Below are positions 34,776 through 43,796 of a stretch of DNA of 64,000 nt, piece after piece. Under the pieces are notes generated by a model, which was given only the letters and a program-made list of their open reading frames with translations, had not been told where the DNA came from and searched no databases. Source of the DNA: Streptomyces aurantiogriseus. Lineage in GTDB: Bacteria; Actinomycetota; Actinomycetes; Streptomycetales; Streptomycetaceae. The stretch is from NCBI RefSeq assembly GCF_014649375.1, contig NZ_BMSX01000007.1, forward strand, positions 62,001 through 126,000, written 5' to 3'. The first letter of the stretch is position 1; every line of letters begins with the position of its first letter. The position numbers and the translations under genes were made by a program.

Positions 34776-36209
34776 TCAGCTGTCGAAGCCGAGGCCCAGC
34801 CGGTCCATCGTCCTCAGCCACAGATTGCGCCGGCCGGCGTGCGCGTCCGCCCGCGCCAGCGACCACTTGGTGAGGGCGATGCCCGTCCAGGCGAACGGCT
34901 CGGGCGGGAAGGGCAGCGGCTTCTTGCGGACCATCTCCAGCGAGGTGCGCTCGGTGGTCTCCCCCGCCAGCAGGTCCAGCATCACCTCGGCGCCGAACCG
35001 GGTGGCGCCCACGCCCAGCCCTGTGTACCCCGCCGCGTACGCCACCTTCCCCTGGTGGGCCGTGCCGAAGAACGCCGAGAAGCGTGAGCAGGTGTCGATC
35101 GCGCCGCCCCACGCGTGGGTGAAGCGGACGCCCTCCAGCTGCGGGAAGCAGGTGAAGAAGTGCCCGGCGAGCTTGGCGTAGGTCTCCGGGCGGTCGTCGT
35201 ACTCGGCGCGGACGCGGCCGCCGTACGGGTAGATGGCGTCGTAGCCGCCCCAGAGGATGCGGTTGTCGGCGGACAGCCGGAAGTAGTGGAACTGGTTGGC
35301 GCTGTCGCCGAGGCCCTGTCTGTTCTTCCAGCCGATCGACGCCAGTTGGTCGGCGCTCAGTGGTTCGGTCATCAGGGCGTAGTCGTAGACCGGGACGGTG
35401 TACGCCCGCACCCGCTTGACCAGGTTCGGGAAGATGTTCGTGCCGAGGGCCACCTGGCGAGCGCGGACCTGCCCGTACGGGGTGCGTACGGCCATGCCGG
35501 CGCCGTACGGCTTCAGCGTCAGCGCGGGCGTGTGCTCGTGGACGCGGACGCCCAGCTTCAGGCAGGCCCGCTTCAGGCCCCAGGCGAGCTTGGCCGGGTG
35601 GAGCATGGCGACGCCCCGGCGGTCGTGCAGGCCCGCCTCGAAGGTGGGCGAGGCGACCTGTTCGCGGACCGCGTCGGCGTCGAGGAACTCGAAGCCCTCG
35701 GCGAGGCCCCTGCGCTCGAGCTCCTCGTACCAGTCGCGCAGTTCCCACGCCTGGTACGTCTCGGTCGCGACGTCGATCTCGCCGGTGCGCTCGAAGTCGC
35801 AGTCGATGCCGTGCCGGGCGATCGCCGCCTCGATCTCGTCGAGGTTGCGCTCGCCCAGCTGCTGAAGCGTGTGGATCTCGTCCGGCCAGCGGGCGAGCCC
35901 GTTGGGCAGGCCGTGGGTGAGGGAGGCCGCGCAGAAGCCTCCGTTGCGGCCCGAGGCGGCCCAGCCCACCTCGCGGCCCTCCAGCAGCACCACGTCCCGC
36001 TGCGGCTCGCGCTCCTTGGCGACGAGCGCGGTCCACAGTCCGCTGTACCCGCCGCCGACGACCAGCAGATCGCAGGTCTCGGCGCCGGTGAGCGCGGGCT
36101 CGGGCCGGGGCTTGCCGGGGTCTTCCAGCCAGTACGGGACCGGCTGGGCTTCGGAAAGGGACTTCGTCCAGTCTTTTTCTCTGCCACTGCTCATGGCGCT
36201 CGGGGCCAT
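34776..36209 (-). CDS. FAD-dependent amine oxidoreductase, gamma-glutamylputrescine oxidase-like
   Basis: DAO-family flavoenzyme, 477 residues. The dinucleotide-binding motif VVGGGYSGLW (Gly52-Gly57) is followed by the AASGRNGG segment common in PuuB-type oxidases and, near the end, AAGYTGLGVG. It probably oxidises putrescine or its gamma-glutamyl derivative to an aldehyde. It is the last gene of the ALDH-potDABC-oxidase operon, 22 bases after potC. ATG 36209 has AGGGAG eight bases upstream. Whether the substrate is free or glutamylated depends on genes outside the window, as no glutamyl-polyamine synthetase is seen. Confidence 0.85.
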   Translation of the reverse strand: MAPSAMSSGREKDWTKSLSEAQPVPYWLEDPGKPRPEPALTGAETCDLLVVGGGYSGLWTALVAKEREPQRDVVLLEGREVGWAASGRNGGFCAASLTHGLPNGLARWPDEIHTLQQLGERNLDEIEAAIARHGIDCDFERTGEIDVATETYQAWELRDWYEELERRGLAEGFEFLDADAVREQVASPTFEAGLHDRRGVAMLHPAKLAWGLKRACLKLGVRVHEHTPALTLKPYGAGMAVRTPYGQVRARQVALGTNIFPNLVKRVRAYTVPVYDYALMTEPLSADQLASIGWKNRQGLGDSANQFHYFRLSADNRILWGGYDAIYPYGGRVRAEYDDRPETYAKLAGHFFTCFPQLEGVRFTHAWGGAIDTCSRFSAFFGTAHQGKVAYAAGYTGLGVGATRFGAEVMLDLLAGETTERTSLEMVRKKPLPFPPEPFAWTGIALTKWSLARADAHAGRRNLWLRTMDRLGLGFDS

Positions 36210-36231
36210 GATTTCAACTCCCTACAGGGCT

Positions 36232-37032
36232 TTATGCCTTGTGCTTGTTCCGACGATTGCTGATGACCATCGAGGCCAGCACGAACAGTACGGCGACAAG
36301 GAACATGGCCGTCCCGATGACATTGATCTGCACGGGCGTTCCGCGCTGTGCCGAACCCCAGACGAACATGGGGAAGGTGACGGTCGAGCCCGCGTTGAAA
36401 TTGGTGATGATGAAATCGTCGAAGGAGAGCGCGAAGGCGAGCAGCGCGCCCGCGGCGATTCCCGGTGCCGCGATCGGCAGGGTGACCCGGAGGAACGTCT
36501 GGAACGGACCGGCGTAAAGGTCCTGCGCTGCCTGCTCCAGTCTCGGGTCCATCGACATCACGCGCGCCTTCACGGCCGTCACGACGAAGCTGAGGCAGAA
36601 CATGATGTGCGCGATCAGGATCGTCCAGAATCCCAACTCGGCACCCATGTTGAGGAAGAGCGTGAGCAGTGAGGCCGCCATGACGACCTCGGGCATCGCC
36701 ATGGGCAGGAAGATCAGCGAGTTCACCGCCCCGCGCGCGCGGAAGCGGTAGCGGACGAGCGCGAAGGCGATCATCGCGCCGAGGACGGTGGCGCCGAGCG
36801 TCGCCCAGAACGCGATCTGCAGGCTCAGCGACAGCGAGCCGCACATGCCGGCGACCCCGCACGGGTCCTTCCAGGCGTCCGTGGAGAACTGCTGCCACTC
36901 GTAGTTGAAGCGGCCCTTCGGTTTGTTGAAGGAGAACACCGTGACGACGATGTTCGGCAGCAGGAGATAGGCGAGTGTCAGAAGTCCCGCGATGACGACG
37001 AGATTCCTCTTGAGCCAGTTGACGAAGGGCAT
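36232..37032 (-). CDS. potC: Spermidine/putrescine ABC transporter permease PotC
   Basis: Inner-membrane permease of a polyamine importer, 266 residues with six predicted helices. The ATPase-contact loop is in EQAAQDLYAGPFQTFLRVTLPI. The LSFDDFIITNF segment is characteristic of PotC/PotI proteins. Its start codon abuts the potB stop without a gap. With PotB it forms the membrane channel energised by PotA. Confidence 0.9.
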   Translation of the reverse strand: MPFVNWLKRNLVVIAGLLTLAYLLLPNIVVTVFSFNKPKGRFNYEWQQFSTDAWKDPCGVAGMCGSLSLSLQIAFWATLGATVLGAMIAFALVRYRFRARGAVNSLIFLPMAMPEVVMAASLLTLFLNMGAELGFWTILIAHIMFCLSFVVTAVKARVMSMDPRLEQAAQDLYAGPFQTFLRVTLPIAAPGIAAGALLAFALSFDDFIITNFNAGSTVTFPMFVWGSAQRGTPVQINVIGTAMFLVAVLFVLASMVISNRRNKHKA

Positions 37033-37962
37033 TTAGACCAGATCCTCCGTCCCGGACCTGCGGATGTAGAAGGTGACCATGAAAAGGATCGCGGCCATGA
37101 GGATGAAGGAGAGGGCCGCGGCCGTGGGATAGTCCAGCACGCGCAGGAACTGCGTCTGGATGACGTTTCCGATCATGCGGGTGTCGGTCGAGCCGAGGAG
37201 TTCGGCGTTGACGTAGTCGCCGGCCGCCGGGATGAAGGTCAGCAGCGTGCCGGAGACCACGCCCGGCATCGACAGCGGGAAGGTGACCTTACGGAAGGTG
37301 GTGATCGGCCTGGCGTACAGGTCGCCGGCCGCCTCGTGCAGCCGTCCGTCGATGCGCTCCAGCGAGGTGTACAGCGGCAGGATCATGAACGGCAGGAAGT
37401 TGTACGTCAGACCGCAGACGACCGCGAGCGGCGTGGCGAGGACGCGGTCGCCGGCCGTCCAGCCGAGCCAGCTGGTGACGTCCAGGACGTGCAGGGTGTT
37501 GAGGGCGCCGACGACCGGGCCGCCGTCCGCGAGGATCGTCTTCCAGGCGAGCGTACGGATCAGGAAGCTGGTGAAGAACGGCGCGATCACCAGGATCATG
37601 ATCAGGTTCCGCCAGCGGCCCGCCCGGAAGGCGATCAGGTACGCCAGCGGGTAGCCCAGCACGAGGCAGAGGATCGTCGCGGCGGCCGCGTAGAGGACCG
37701 AGCGGACGAACTGCGGCCAGTACTCGCTCAGCGCGTCCCAGTAGGTCGCGAAGTGCCAGGTGACCTTGTAGCCCTCCTCCAGGGAGCCCGTCTGCACGGA
37801 CGTGGAGGCCTGGTAGATCATCGGCAGCGCGAAGAAGACCAGCAGCCAGAGCAGGCCCGGCAGCAGCAGCCAGTACGGCGTCCAGCGGCCTCGCCTGCGC
37901 GGTGGCTTCTTCTCGGGCGCCGTCGGGGAGAGAGGCGGGGGCGCCTCGGTGAGCGTCGACAT
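37033..37962 (-). CDS. potB: Spermidine/putrescine ABC transporter permease PotB
   Basis: Inner-membrane permease, 309 residues, with a short Pro-rich cytoplasmic tail and six predicted helices. The coupling loop is in HEAAGDLYARPITTFRKVTFPL. The following TFIPAAGDYVNAELLG segment is typical of PotB. The start overlaps the potA stop by one base (TGATG). Confidence 0.9.
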   Translation of the reverse strand: MSTLTEAPPPLSPTAPEKKPPRRRGRWTPYWLLLPGLLWLLVFFALPMIYQASTSVQTGSLEEGYKVTWHFATYWDALSEYWPQFVRSVLYAAAATILCLVLGYPLAYLIAFRAGRWRNLIMILVIAPFFTSFLIRTLAWKTILADGGPVVGALNTLHVLDVTSWLGWTAGDRVLATPLAVVCGLTYNFLPFMILPLYTSLERIDGRLHEAAGDLYARPITTFRKVTFPLSMPGVVSGTLLTFIPAAGDYVNAELLGSTDTRMIGNVIQTQFLRVLDYPTAAALSFILMAAILFMVTFYIRRSGTEDLV

Positions 37963-39110
37963 CAGGCGGCCGCCTCTTCCTCAAGACCCGCGTCGATGTC
38001 CTGGGCGGCGTCCAGGCCGAAGGTGTGGGCGGGGCTCCAGTGCAGGACGACCTCGGCGCCGGGGACGAGCCGGGTGTCGCGGTCGACGTTCTGGACGTAG
38101 ACCTCGAGCTCGGGGCAGACCGCGCTGTCGACGATGTACTGCGTGGAGACGCCGATGAAGGAGGTGGCGGCGATCCTGCCGGTGACGCGGTTGCGGCCCA
38201 CCGGGATCTCGCCCGCGTCGTCGGCGTGGGTGAGGGAGATCTTCTCGGGTCGCACTCCGACCAGCACCTTGCCGCCGGCCCCGGCCGGCGCGGCACAGCG
38301 CGCCTCGGGCAGCACCAGCTTGCCGTCGCCCGCCTTGAGCACGATGTCGTCACCGCTCTTGGAGTCCACCTCGGCCTCGATCAGGTTCGAGGTGCCGAGG
38401 AAGTTCGCGACGAACGTCGTCCGCGGGTTCTCGTACAGGTCGGCGGGCGAGCCGAGCTGCTCGACGCGGCCCGCGTTCATCACGGCGACCGTGTCGGCCA
38501 TGGTCATGGCCTCCTCCTGGTCGTGCGTGACGTGGATGAAGGTGATGCCGACCTCGGTCTGGATGCGCTTGAGCTCCAGCTGCATCTGGCGGCGCAGCTT
38601 GAGGTCGAGGGCGCCGAGCGGCTCGTCGAGGAGGAGCACCTTCGGGTGGTTGATGAGGGCGCGGGCCACGGCGACGCGCTGCTGCTGGCCGCCGGAGAGC
38701 TGGTGCGGCTTCTTGCGCGCCTGCTCCCCGAGCTGGACGAGTTCCAGCATGTCCTCGACCTGCTTCTTCACGCTCTTGATGCCGCGCCGGCGCAGACCGA
38801 AGGCGACGTTCTCGAAGATGTCGAGGTGCGGGAAGAGGGCGTAGGACTGGAAGACGGTGTTCACCGGGCGCTTGTACGGCGGGAGGGCCGTGACGTCCTG
38901 GTCGCCGAGGTGGACGGTGCCGGAGGAAGGTTCCTCCAGGCCGGCGATCATGCGCAGGGTGGTGGTCTTGCCGCAGCCGGAGGCGCCGAGCAGGGCGAAG
39001 AAGGAGCCCTGCGGGACGGTCAGGTCGAGCGGGTGGACGGCGGTGAAGGAGCCGTAGGTCTTGCTGATGCCGGAGAGGCGGACGTCGCCGCTGCTGTCTG
39101 TCGTCTTCAT
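37962..39110 (-). CDS. potA: Spermidine/putrescine ABC transporter ATPase PotA
   Basis: Cytoplasmic ATPase of the polyamine importer, 382 residues. Walker A is GASGCGKTT, the signature LSGGQQQRVAVARAL, Walker B VLLLDEPLGALD and the switch His is in HVTHDQEEA. The C-terminal 130 residues form the TOBE regulatory domain. It starts 7 bases after potD. Unlike the sugar importer at 18.2-21.9 kb, this transporter has its own ATPase. Confidence 0.94.
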   Translation of the reverse strand: MKTTDSSGDVRLSGISKTYGSFTAVHPLDLTVPQGSFFALLGASGCGKTTTLRMIAGLEEPSSGTVHLGDQDVTALPPYKRPVNTVFQSYALFPHLDIFENVAFGLRRRGIKSVKKQVEDMLELVQLGEQARKKPHQLSGGQQQRVAVARALINHPKVLLLDEPLGALDLKLRRQMQLELKRIQTEVGITFIHVTHDQEEAMTMADTVAVMNAGRVEQLGSPADLYENPRTTFVANFLGTSNLIEAEVDSKSGDDIVLKAGDGKLVLPEARCAAPAGAGGKVLVGVRPEKISLTHADDAGEIPVGRNRVTGRIAATSFIGVSTQYIVDSAVCPELEVYVQNVDRDTRLVPGAEVVLHWSPAHTFGLDAAQDIDAGLEEEAAA

Positions 39111-39117
39111 CTCGTCG

Positions 39118-40365
39118 TCACGCCCCAGTGAGCTTCGCGAACTGTGCTTCGTAGGCCGTCTCTTCCTTCGCGCTCAGGGAGCGGAAGGCGTGGGACTTCG
39201 CCTGCATGGCCTGGTCGGGGATGATCAGCGGGTTGTTCGCCGCATCCTCGTCGATCTTCGCCAGCTCGGCCTGTACACCGTCGACGGGACAGACGTAGTT
39301 GATGTACGCGGCGAGCTCGGCGGCCGGCTGCGGCTCGTAGTAGTAGTCGATGAGCCGCTCGGCGTTCGTCTTGTGACGTGCCTTGTTGGGGATCAGCAGG
39401 TTGTCGCTGGACGTCATGTAGCCGCTGTCGGGGATGACGAAGTCGACATCGGGGCTGTCGGCCTTCAGCTGGACGACGTCACCGGCCCAGGCGATGCAGG
39501 CCGCGAAGTCTCCGCTGGTGATGTCGGAGGTGTAGTCGTTGCCGGTGAAGCGGCGGATCTGCCCGCCGTCGACGGCCTTCTGGAGGCGGGCGATCGCCGC
39601 GTCGTAGTCGTCGTCGGTGAACTTGCCCGGGTCCTTGCCCATGTCCAGCAGCGTCATGCCGACGCTGTCGCGCATCTCGGTGAGGAAGCCGACGCGCCCC
39701 TTGAGCTTGGGGTTGTCGAGCATGTCGGAGACCGACTTCACCTCGACGCCGTCGAGCGCCTTCTTGTTGTAGGCGATGACGGTCGATATGCCCTGCCAGG
39801 GATACGAGTACGCCCGCCCCGGGTCCCAGTCGGGGCTGCGGAACTGGCTCGACAGGTTGGCATAGGCGTGCGGCAGGTTGGACGGGTCCAGTTTCTGGAC
39901 CCACCCCAGGCGGATGAGGCGGGCGGCCAGCCAGTCGGTGAGGACGATGATGTCGCGGCCGGTGTCCTGGCCCGCGGCGAGCTGCGGCTTGATCTTGCCG
40001 AAGAACTCGTTGTTGTCGTTGATGTCCTCGGTGTACTTGACCTTGATGCCGGTCCGCCTGGTGAACGCCTCGAGGGTCGGGTGGTGCTTCCCCGAGTCGT
40101 CGACGTCCATGTACTCGGTCCAGTTGGAGAAGCTGACGGTCTTCTCCTCGGCCGAGTGGTCCTCGGCGGACGTGCCGCCCTCGGTCTTGCCGGCCGCGGG
40201 GATCCCGCAGGCGCTCAGTGCCCCGAGGCCGCCCAGTGTCAGGGCGCCGCCCGCCGAGGCGCGCAGCAGCGAACGGCGGGTCATGGCTGCCCGGCCGTTG
40301 CGGAGACTGCGCCGCATGGCGGCCACTTGGGCCGGGGTCAGGCGGTCGGGCTCGTACTGCTCCAT
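39118..40365 (-). CDS. potD: Spermidine/putrescine-binding lipoprotein PotD
   Basis: Extracellular polyamine-binding protein, 415 residues. A long N-terminus leads to a twin-arginine motif (TRRSLLRAS, Arg30-Arg31) and lipobox LSAC with Cys53, so it is probably Tat-exported and lipid-anchored. The mature part has the family segments FSNWTEYMD and DIIVLTDWLAARL. ATG 40365 is chosen over the upstream frame. It lies 53 bases after the aldehyde dehydrogenase gene. Confidence 0.9.
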   Translation of the reverse strand: MEQYEPDRLTPAQVAAMRRSLRNGRAAMTRRSLLRASAGGALTLGGLGALSACGIPAAGKTEGGTSAEDHSAEEKTVSFSNWTEYMDVDDSGKHHPTLEAFTRRTGIKVKYTEDINDNNEFFGKIKPQLAAGQDTGRDIIVLTDWLAARLIRLGWVQKLDPSNLPHAYANLSSQFRSPDWDPGRAYSYPWQGISTVIAYNKKALDGVEVKSVSDMLDNPKLKGRVGFLTEMRDSVGMTLLDMGKDPGKFTDDDYDAAIARLQKAVDGGQIRRFTGNDYTSDITSGDFAACIAWAGDVVQLKADSPDVDFVIPDSGYMTSSDNLLIPNKARHKTNAERLIDYYYEPQPAAELAAYINYVCPVDGVQAELAKIDEDAANNPLIIPDQAMQAKSHAFRSLSAKEETAYEAQFAKLTGA

Positions 40366-40418
40366 GCGCGTGGTGCCCTTTCGGGAGGGTTCGGCCTGGT
40401 CAGCGGCCGTGGTGATGA

Positions 40419-41954
40419 CTATCGGTCCCCGAAGACGGTGCGGTGCCAGTCCTTGCGGGCCACCGCGGTGTTGTCGAACATGACGTGCTTGATCTGCGTG
40501 TACTCCTCGAACGAGTACGCGGACATGTCCTTGCCGAAGCCGGACGCCCGGTAGCCGCCGTGCGGCATCTCGCTGATGATCGGGATGTGGTCGTTGACCC
40601 ACACGCACCCGGCCCTGATCTCACGTGTCGCCCGGTTCGCCCGGTAGACGTCCCGGCTCCACGCGGAGGCGGCCAGCCCGTACGGCGTGTCGTTGGCCAG
40701 CCGGATCCCCTCGTCGTCGCTGTCGAAGGGCAGGACGACCAGGACCGGCCCGAAGATCTCGGACTGGACGATCTCGCTGTCCTGCGCCACGTCCGCGATC
40801 AGGGTGGGGAGATAGTACGCGCCGTTCTTGAGCTCCGCCTGTGGAGCCTCGCCGCCGGTCACCACGCGCGCGTAGCCGCGCGCCCGGTCGACGAAGGCGG
40901 CGACCCGGTCCCGCTGGGCGTGCGAGATCAGTGGCCCGAGGTCGGTGCCGGGGGCGAACGGATCCCCGAGCCGTACGGTCTCCATGAGGGCGGCCGTCTG
41001 CTCGACGAACGCCTCGTAGAGGGGCCGCTGCACGTACGCGCGGGTGGCGGCCGTGCAGTCCTGTCCGGTGTTGATGAGGGCGCCCGCGACCGCGCCGTGG
41101 ACGGCGGCCTCCAGGTCGGCGTCGTCGAAGACGACGAAGGGCGCCTTGCCGCCCAGCTCCAGGTGGAGCCGCTTGACGGTGGCGGTGGCTATCTCGGCGA
41201 CACGCTTGCCGACGGCGGTGGAACCGGTGAAGGAGGTCATGGCCACGTCGGGATGCCCGACGAGATGCTCACCGGCTTCCTTCCCGGTCCCCGTGACGAT
41301 GTTGACGACCCCCTCGGGAATGCCCGCCTCGGTGGCGGCCCGGGCGAAGAGCAGCGAGGTGAGCGGGGTCAGCTCCGCGGGCTTCAGCACGATCGTGTTG
41401 CCCGCGGCGATCGCCGGGAGGATCTTCCAGGCGGCCATCTGGAGGGGGTAGTTCCAGGGCGCGATGGACCCGACGACACCGATGGGCTCCCGCCGCACGT
41501 ACGACGTGTGATCCCCGGAGTACTCCCCCGCCGACTGCCCCTGGAGATGCCGGGCGGCACCGGCGAAGAAGCCGGTGTTGTCGATGGTCCCCGGGACGTC
41601 GAACTCCCGCGTCAGCTTGAGCGGCTTGCCGCACTGGAGGGACTCGGCACGGGCAAGGTCCTCGGCGTGGTCGGCGAGGACGACGGCGAAGCGGTACAGG
41701 GCGTCGGACCGCTCGCCGGGAGTGGCTCCCGCCCACTCCGGAAAGGCGGCGCGGGCAGCGGCCACGGCCGCGTCGACGTCATCGGCCCCGGCCAGCTCGT
41801 ACCGGTAGACCTCCTCCCCACTGGCCGGATCGACCACGGCGTGCGTCCGGCCGGACGTGCCCCTCCTGAGGCGGCCCGCGATGTACTGAGCGCCGTCCGC
41901 GAAATGTCGCTGTGCGGGAAATCGGTCCGGGGTGGCGGTACCCGGCTTCTGCAT
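40419..41954 (-). CDS. Gamma-aminobutyraldehyde dehydrogenase-like enzyme
   Basis: Cytosolic NAD-dependent aldehyde dehydrogenase, 511 residues. The catalytic cysteine is in NTGQDCTAATR, the glutamate in LELGGKAP, and cofactor segments APWNYPLQ and SFTGSTAVGK are intact. It is the first gene of the polyamine operon and should turn the aldehyde made by the oxidase (4-aminobutanal or its glutamyl form) into GABA, which gabT then uses. It differs clearly from the aldehyde dehydrogenase at 25274-26734, so the two probably act at different steps. Confidence 0.87.
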   Translation of the reverse strand: MQKPGTATPDRFPAQRHFADGAQYIAGRLRRGTSGRTHAVVDPASGEEVYRYELAGADDVDAAVAAARAAFPEWAGATPGERSDALYRFAVVLADHAEDLARAESLQCGKPLKLTREFDVPGTIDNTGFFAGAARHLQGQSAGEYSGDHTSYVRREPIGVVGSIAPWNYPLQMAAWKILPAIAAGNTIVLKPAELTPLTSLLFARAATEAGIPEGVVNIVTGTGKEAGEHLVGHPDVAMTSFTGSTAVGKRVAEIATATVKRLHLELGGKAPFVVFDDADLEAAVHGAVAGALINTGQDCTAATRAYVQRPLYEAFVEQTAALMETVRLGDPFAPGTDLGPLISHAQRDRVAAFVDRARGYARVVTGGEAPQAELKNGAYYLPTLIADVAQDSEIVQSEIFGPVLVVLPFDSDDEGIRLANDTPYGLAASAWSRDVYRANRATREIRAGCVWVNDHIPIISEMPHGGYRASGFGKDMSAYSFEEYTQIKHVMFDNTAVARKDWHRTVFGDR

Positions 41955-42165
41955 GTCGCTCTCCTCCGCCTTCGCCCCACTTCACGTGGGGGCGGGTGGC
42001 GTAGCTCCAGCTTGATTTGAGTGCCGATCCTGACAGAGCTACGGCACTCCAACAAGTGATTCCGTTGTTGCCTTTTGGTTACGCGACGGAATCTGTCGAC
42101 CAGGTGTCGAGTCGGCCAGGAAAACGGGGGACGCAGTGTCAGTGGCGCGTGCGACAGTGGCGTGC

Positions 42166-42723
42166 ATGGAGAAGATCGATTCTTGGGAGGCCCTGGTCGG
42201 GGAGGTCCGGGCGGGGGCGAGGATCAAGTACCTGCACTTCTGGGGACACCGGCCACGTCCCGACGGGCAGGTGGGCGTGAGCTGCCTGAGCCAGTGGTGG
42301 CCGTCACCCTTCGTGGTGGACGGTGTCACCTATGCGACGGCCGAGCACTGGATGATGGCCGGCAAGGCACGGCTCTTCGGCGACGCCGAAGCCGAGAAGC
42401 GGGCCCTGGCCGCCGAGCACCCGTCCCAGGCGAAGAAGGCCGGACGCCTGGTCCGCGACTTCGACGAGGCGACCTGGGAGCGCGAGCGCTTCCGGATCGT
42501 GGTCGAGGGCAGCGTCCACAAGTTCGCGGCACATCCCGAGCTGCGGACGTTCCTGCTGAACACGGGTGATCGGATCCTGGTGGAGGCGAGCCCGGTGGAC
42601 CGGGTCTGGGGCATCGGCCTCGCCGCGGACGACGAGGCCGCCTCACACCCGGAGCGCTGGAGAGGGCCGAACCTGCTGGGCTTCGCGCTGATGGAGGCGC
42701 GGGAGCGACTGCGGGGGCTGTAG
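42166..42723 (+). CDS. NADAR-family protein
   Basis: 185-residue soluble protein with the NADAR (YbiA/RibX) fold. The diagnostic YATAEHWMMAGKARLF motif is near residue 60 and WGIGLAADD near the end. Family members are N-glycosidases acting on riboflavin-pathway intermediates, and some were reported to remove ADP-ribose from guanine bases. It is single, convergent with the next gene, with no ADP-ribosyltransferase partner nearby. Start is uncertain: ATG 42166 fits the family, but GTG 42136 with a GGGGA five bases before it is possible and adds ten residues. Confidence 0.85.
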   Translation: MEKIDSWEALVGEVRAGARIKYLHFWGHRPRPDGQVGVSCLSQWWPSPFVVDGVTYATAEHWMMAGKARLFGDAEAEKRALAAEHPSQAKKAGRLVRDFDEATWERERFRIVVEGSVHKFAAHPELRTFLLNTGDRILVEASPVDRVWGIGLAADDEAASHPERWRGPNLLGFALMEARERLRGL

Positions 42724-42737
42724 GCCTCCGCAACCGC

Positions 42738-43535
42738 TCAGGGAGCCACGATCACCAGCACGACCAAGCCGATCGCCAGTAGGGTTCCGGCGATGCCGCA
42801 GATGATGCCGGCCAGGGCCTGACCGGCGTTGGTGGCCTCGCCGCGCTTGGCCTTCGCCCGCCCGATCACGCCGAAAATAATGGCGAGAGGCCCCACGACG
42901 AGCGCGGCCGGCCACAGACAGAACCCCCCGGCCGACACGATCCCCAGCACCATCGCGGTGATGCCCATCCCGTTCTCCGCCGGCCGCATCCCGGGCCAGC
43001 CGTACCCCGGAGCGCCGACGTAACCGGGCTGAACCGGATATCCATAACCACCGGGATAGCCGTACGGGACCTGGCCGGGGCCGTCCGGAGCGATCGGCGG
43101 CGGAGGCACCGCCCCGTCCTGGACCACAGGGGGCGCGAAGGGGTTGGGGCCACCGATCGCGGTAGCGGGATCGGGCGGCGGAAAGGAAGCCAGGGCCCCG
43201 TTCTCCGGTGCCGGCGGCTCGACCGGACTCGCCCAGCCCTGCGAGGCGCCGTCCCCCACCGCCGGAGTCACGCTGGGCAGGGAGGTGACCGTCTGCTGCT
43301 CATGTACGGACGGCGACACCGGCTCCTGCGAACCGGTCGCCCGCGCAGCCAACGGCTCATGGGTGGCGACGGTGCCACCGGGACCGCCCTTGTCCAAGTC
43401 CACCTTGGAAGCCGCGTCCCGCGGTTCGCCGTCCCCCTCGGAACTCGCGTACTGCGGCCCCTCGACCCCCTCCGGCACCGACCCGGGCGCACCCCACGCA
43501 GCGTCCTCACCCGTAGTAGACGCGTCGTCAGACAT
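42738..43535 (-). CDS. Pro-rich membrane protein with C-terminal DUF4190-like domain
   Basis: 265 residues. The first 190 are disordered, rich in Pro, Gly, Ala and acidic residues, with YGYPGGYGYP-type repeats. Two helices follow (about 192-225 and 240-263), with the short charged RAKAKRGEATN loop seen in DUF4190-type proteins. The start has a GAGGGGGG ribosome site. Such proteins are common in Streptomyces and have no known role. Confidence 0.75.
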   Translation of the reverse strand: MSDDASTTGEDAAWGAPGSVPEGVEGPQYASSEGDGEPRDAASKVDLDKGGPGGTVATHEPLAARATGSQEPVSPSVHEQQTVTSLPSVTPAVGDGASQGWASPVEPPAPENGALASFPPPDPATAIGGPNPFAPPVVQDGAVPPPPIAPDGPGQVPYGYPGGYGYPVQPGYVGAPGYGWPGMRPAENGMGITAMVLGIVSAGGFCLWPAALVVGPLAIIFGVIGRAKAKRGEATNAGQALAGIICGIAGTLLAIGLVVLVIVAP

Positions 43536-43630
43536 GCGCAGCCCCCCTCTGTCGTACGTCCCGCAATGCTAAGGCCCGAACACCGACGACCCACCCCAGC
43601 CCCCGAGCCGGCCCGCACCCACCCGACCAC

Positions 43631-43680
43631 AGGAGAGTCCATGAAGGTCGGCGCACCCCGCGAAACGCACCTGCACCCGC
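43631..43680 (+). pseudogene. Possible remnant of the 5' end of a PntA/alanine dehydrogenase-like gene
   Basis: AGGAGAG at 43631-43637 is well placed before an ATG at 43641 whose first codons read MKVGAPRET. This closely resembles the conserved first residues of transhydrogenase alpha subunits and alanine dehydrogenases (MKVG-PRE). The similarity ends after nine codons, where repeat sequence begins. It may be a gene fossil cut by the repeats, or a chance match. Confidence 0.35.
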
Positions 43681-43684
43681 CCCC

Positions 43685-43796
43685 CCGGCAGGAACGGGCC
43701 GTGGCACCACCCAAGCCCCCACACACCCGCACCCGCCCCCCCGGCAGGAACGGGCCGTGGCACCACCCAAGCCCCCACACACCCGCACCCGCCCCC
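43685..43796. repeat. Two tandem 56-bp repeats adjoining element copy B
   Basis: The unit starting CCGGCAGGAACGGGCCGTGG and containing CCACACACCCGCACCCG occurs at 43685-43740 and again, essentially unchanged, at 43741-43796. A related single unit lies beside copy A at 34136-34183 in the opposite orientation. Confidence 0.85.

Noticed and set aside
42136..42165. GTG 42136 as certain start of the NADAR gene
   Set aside because: The ribosome site is weak and the ten extra residues do not look like family sequence; left as an alternative.
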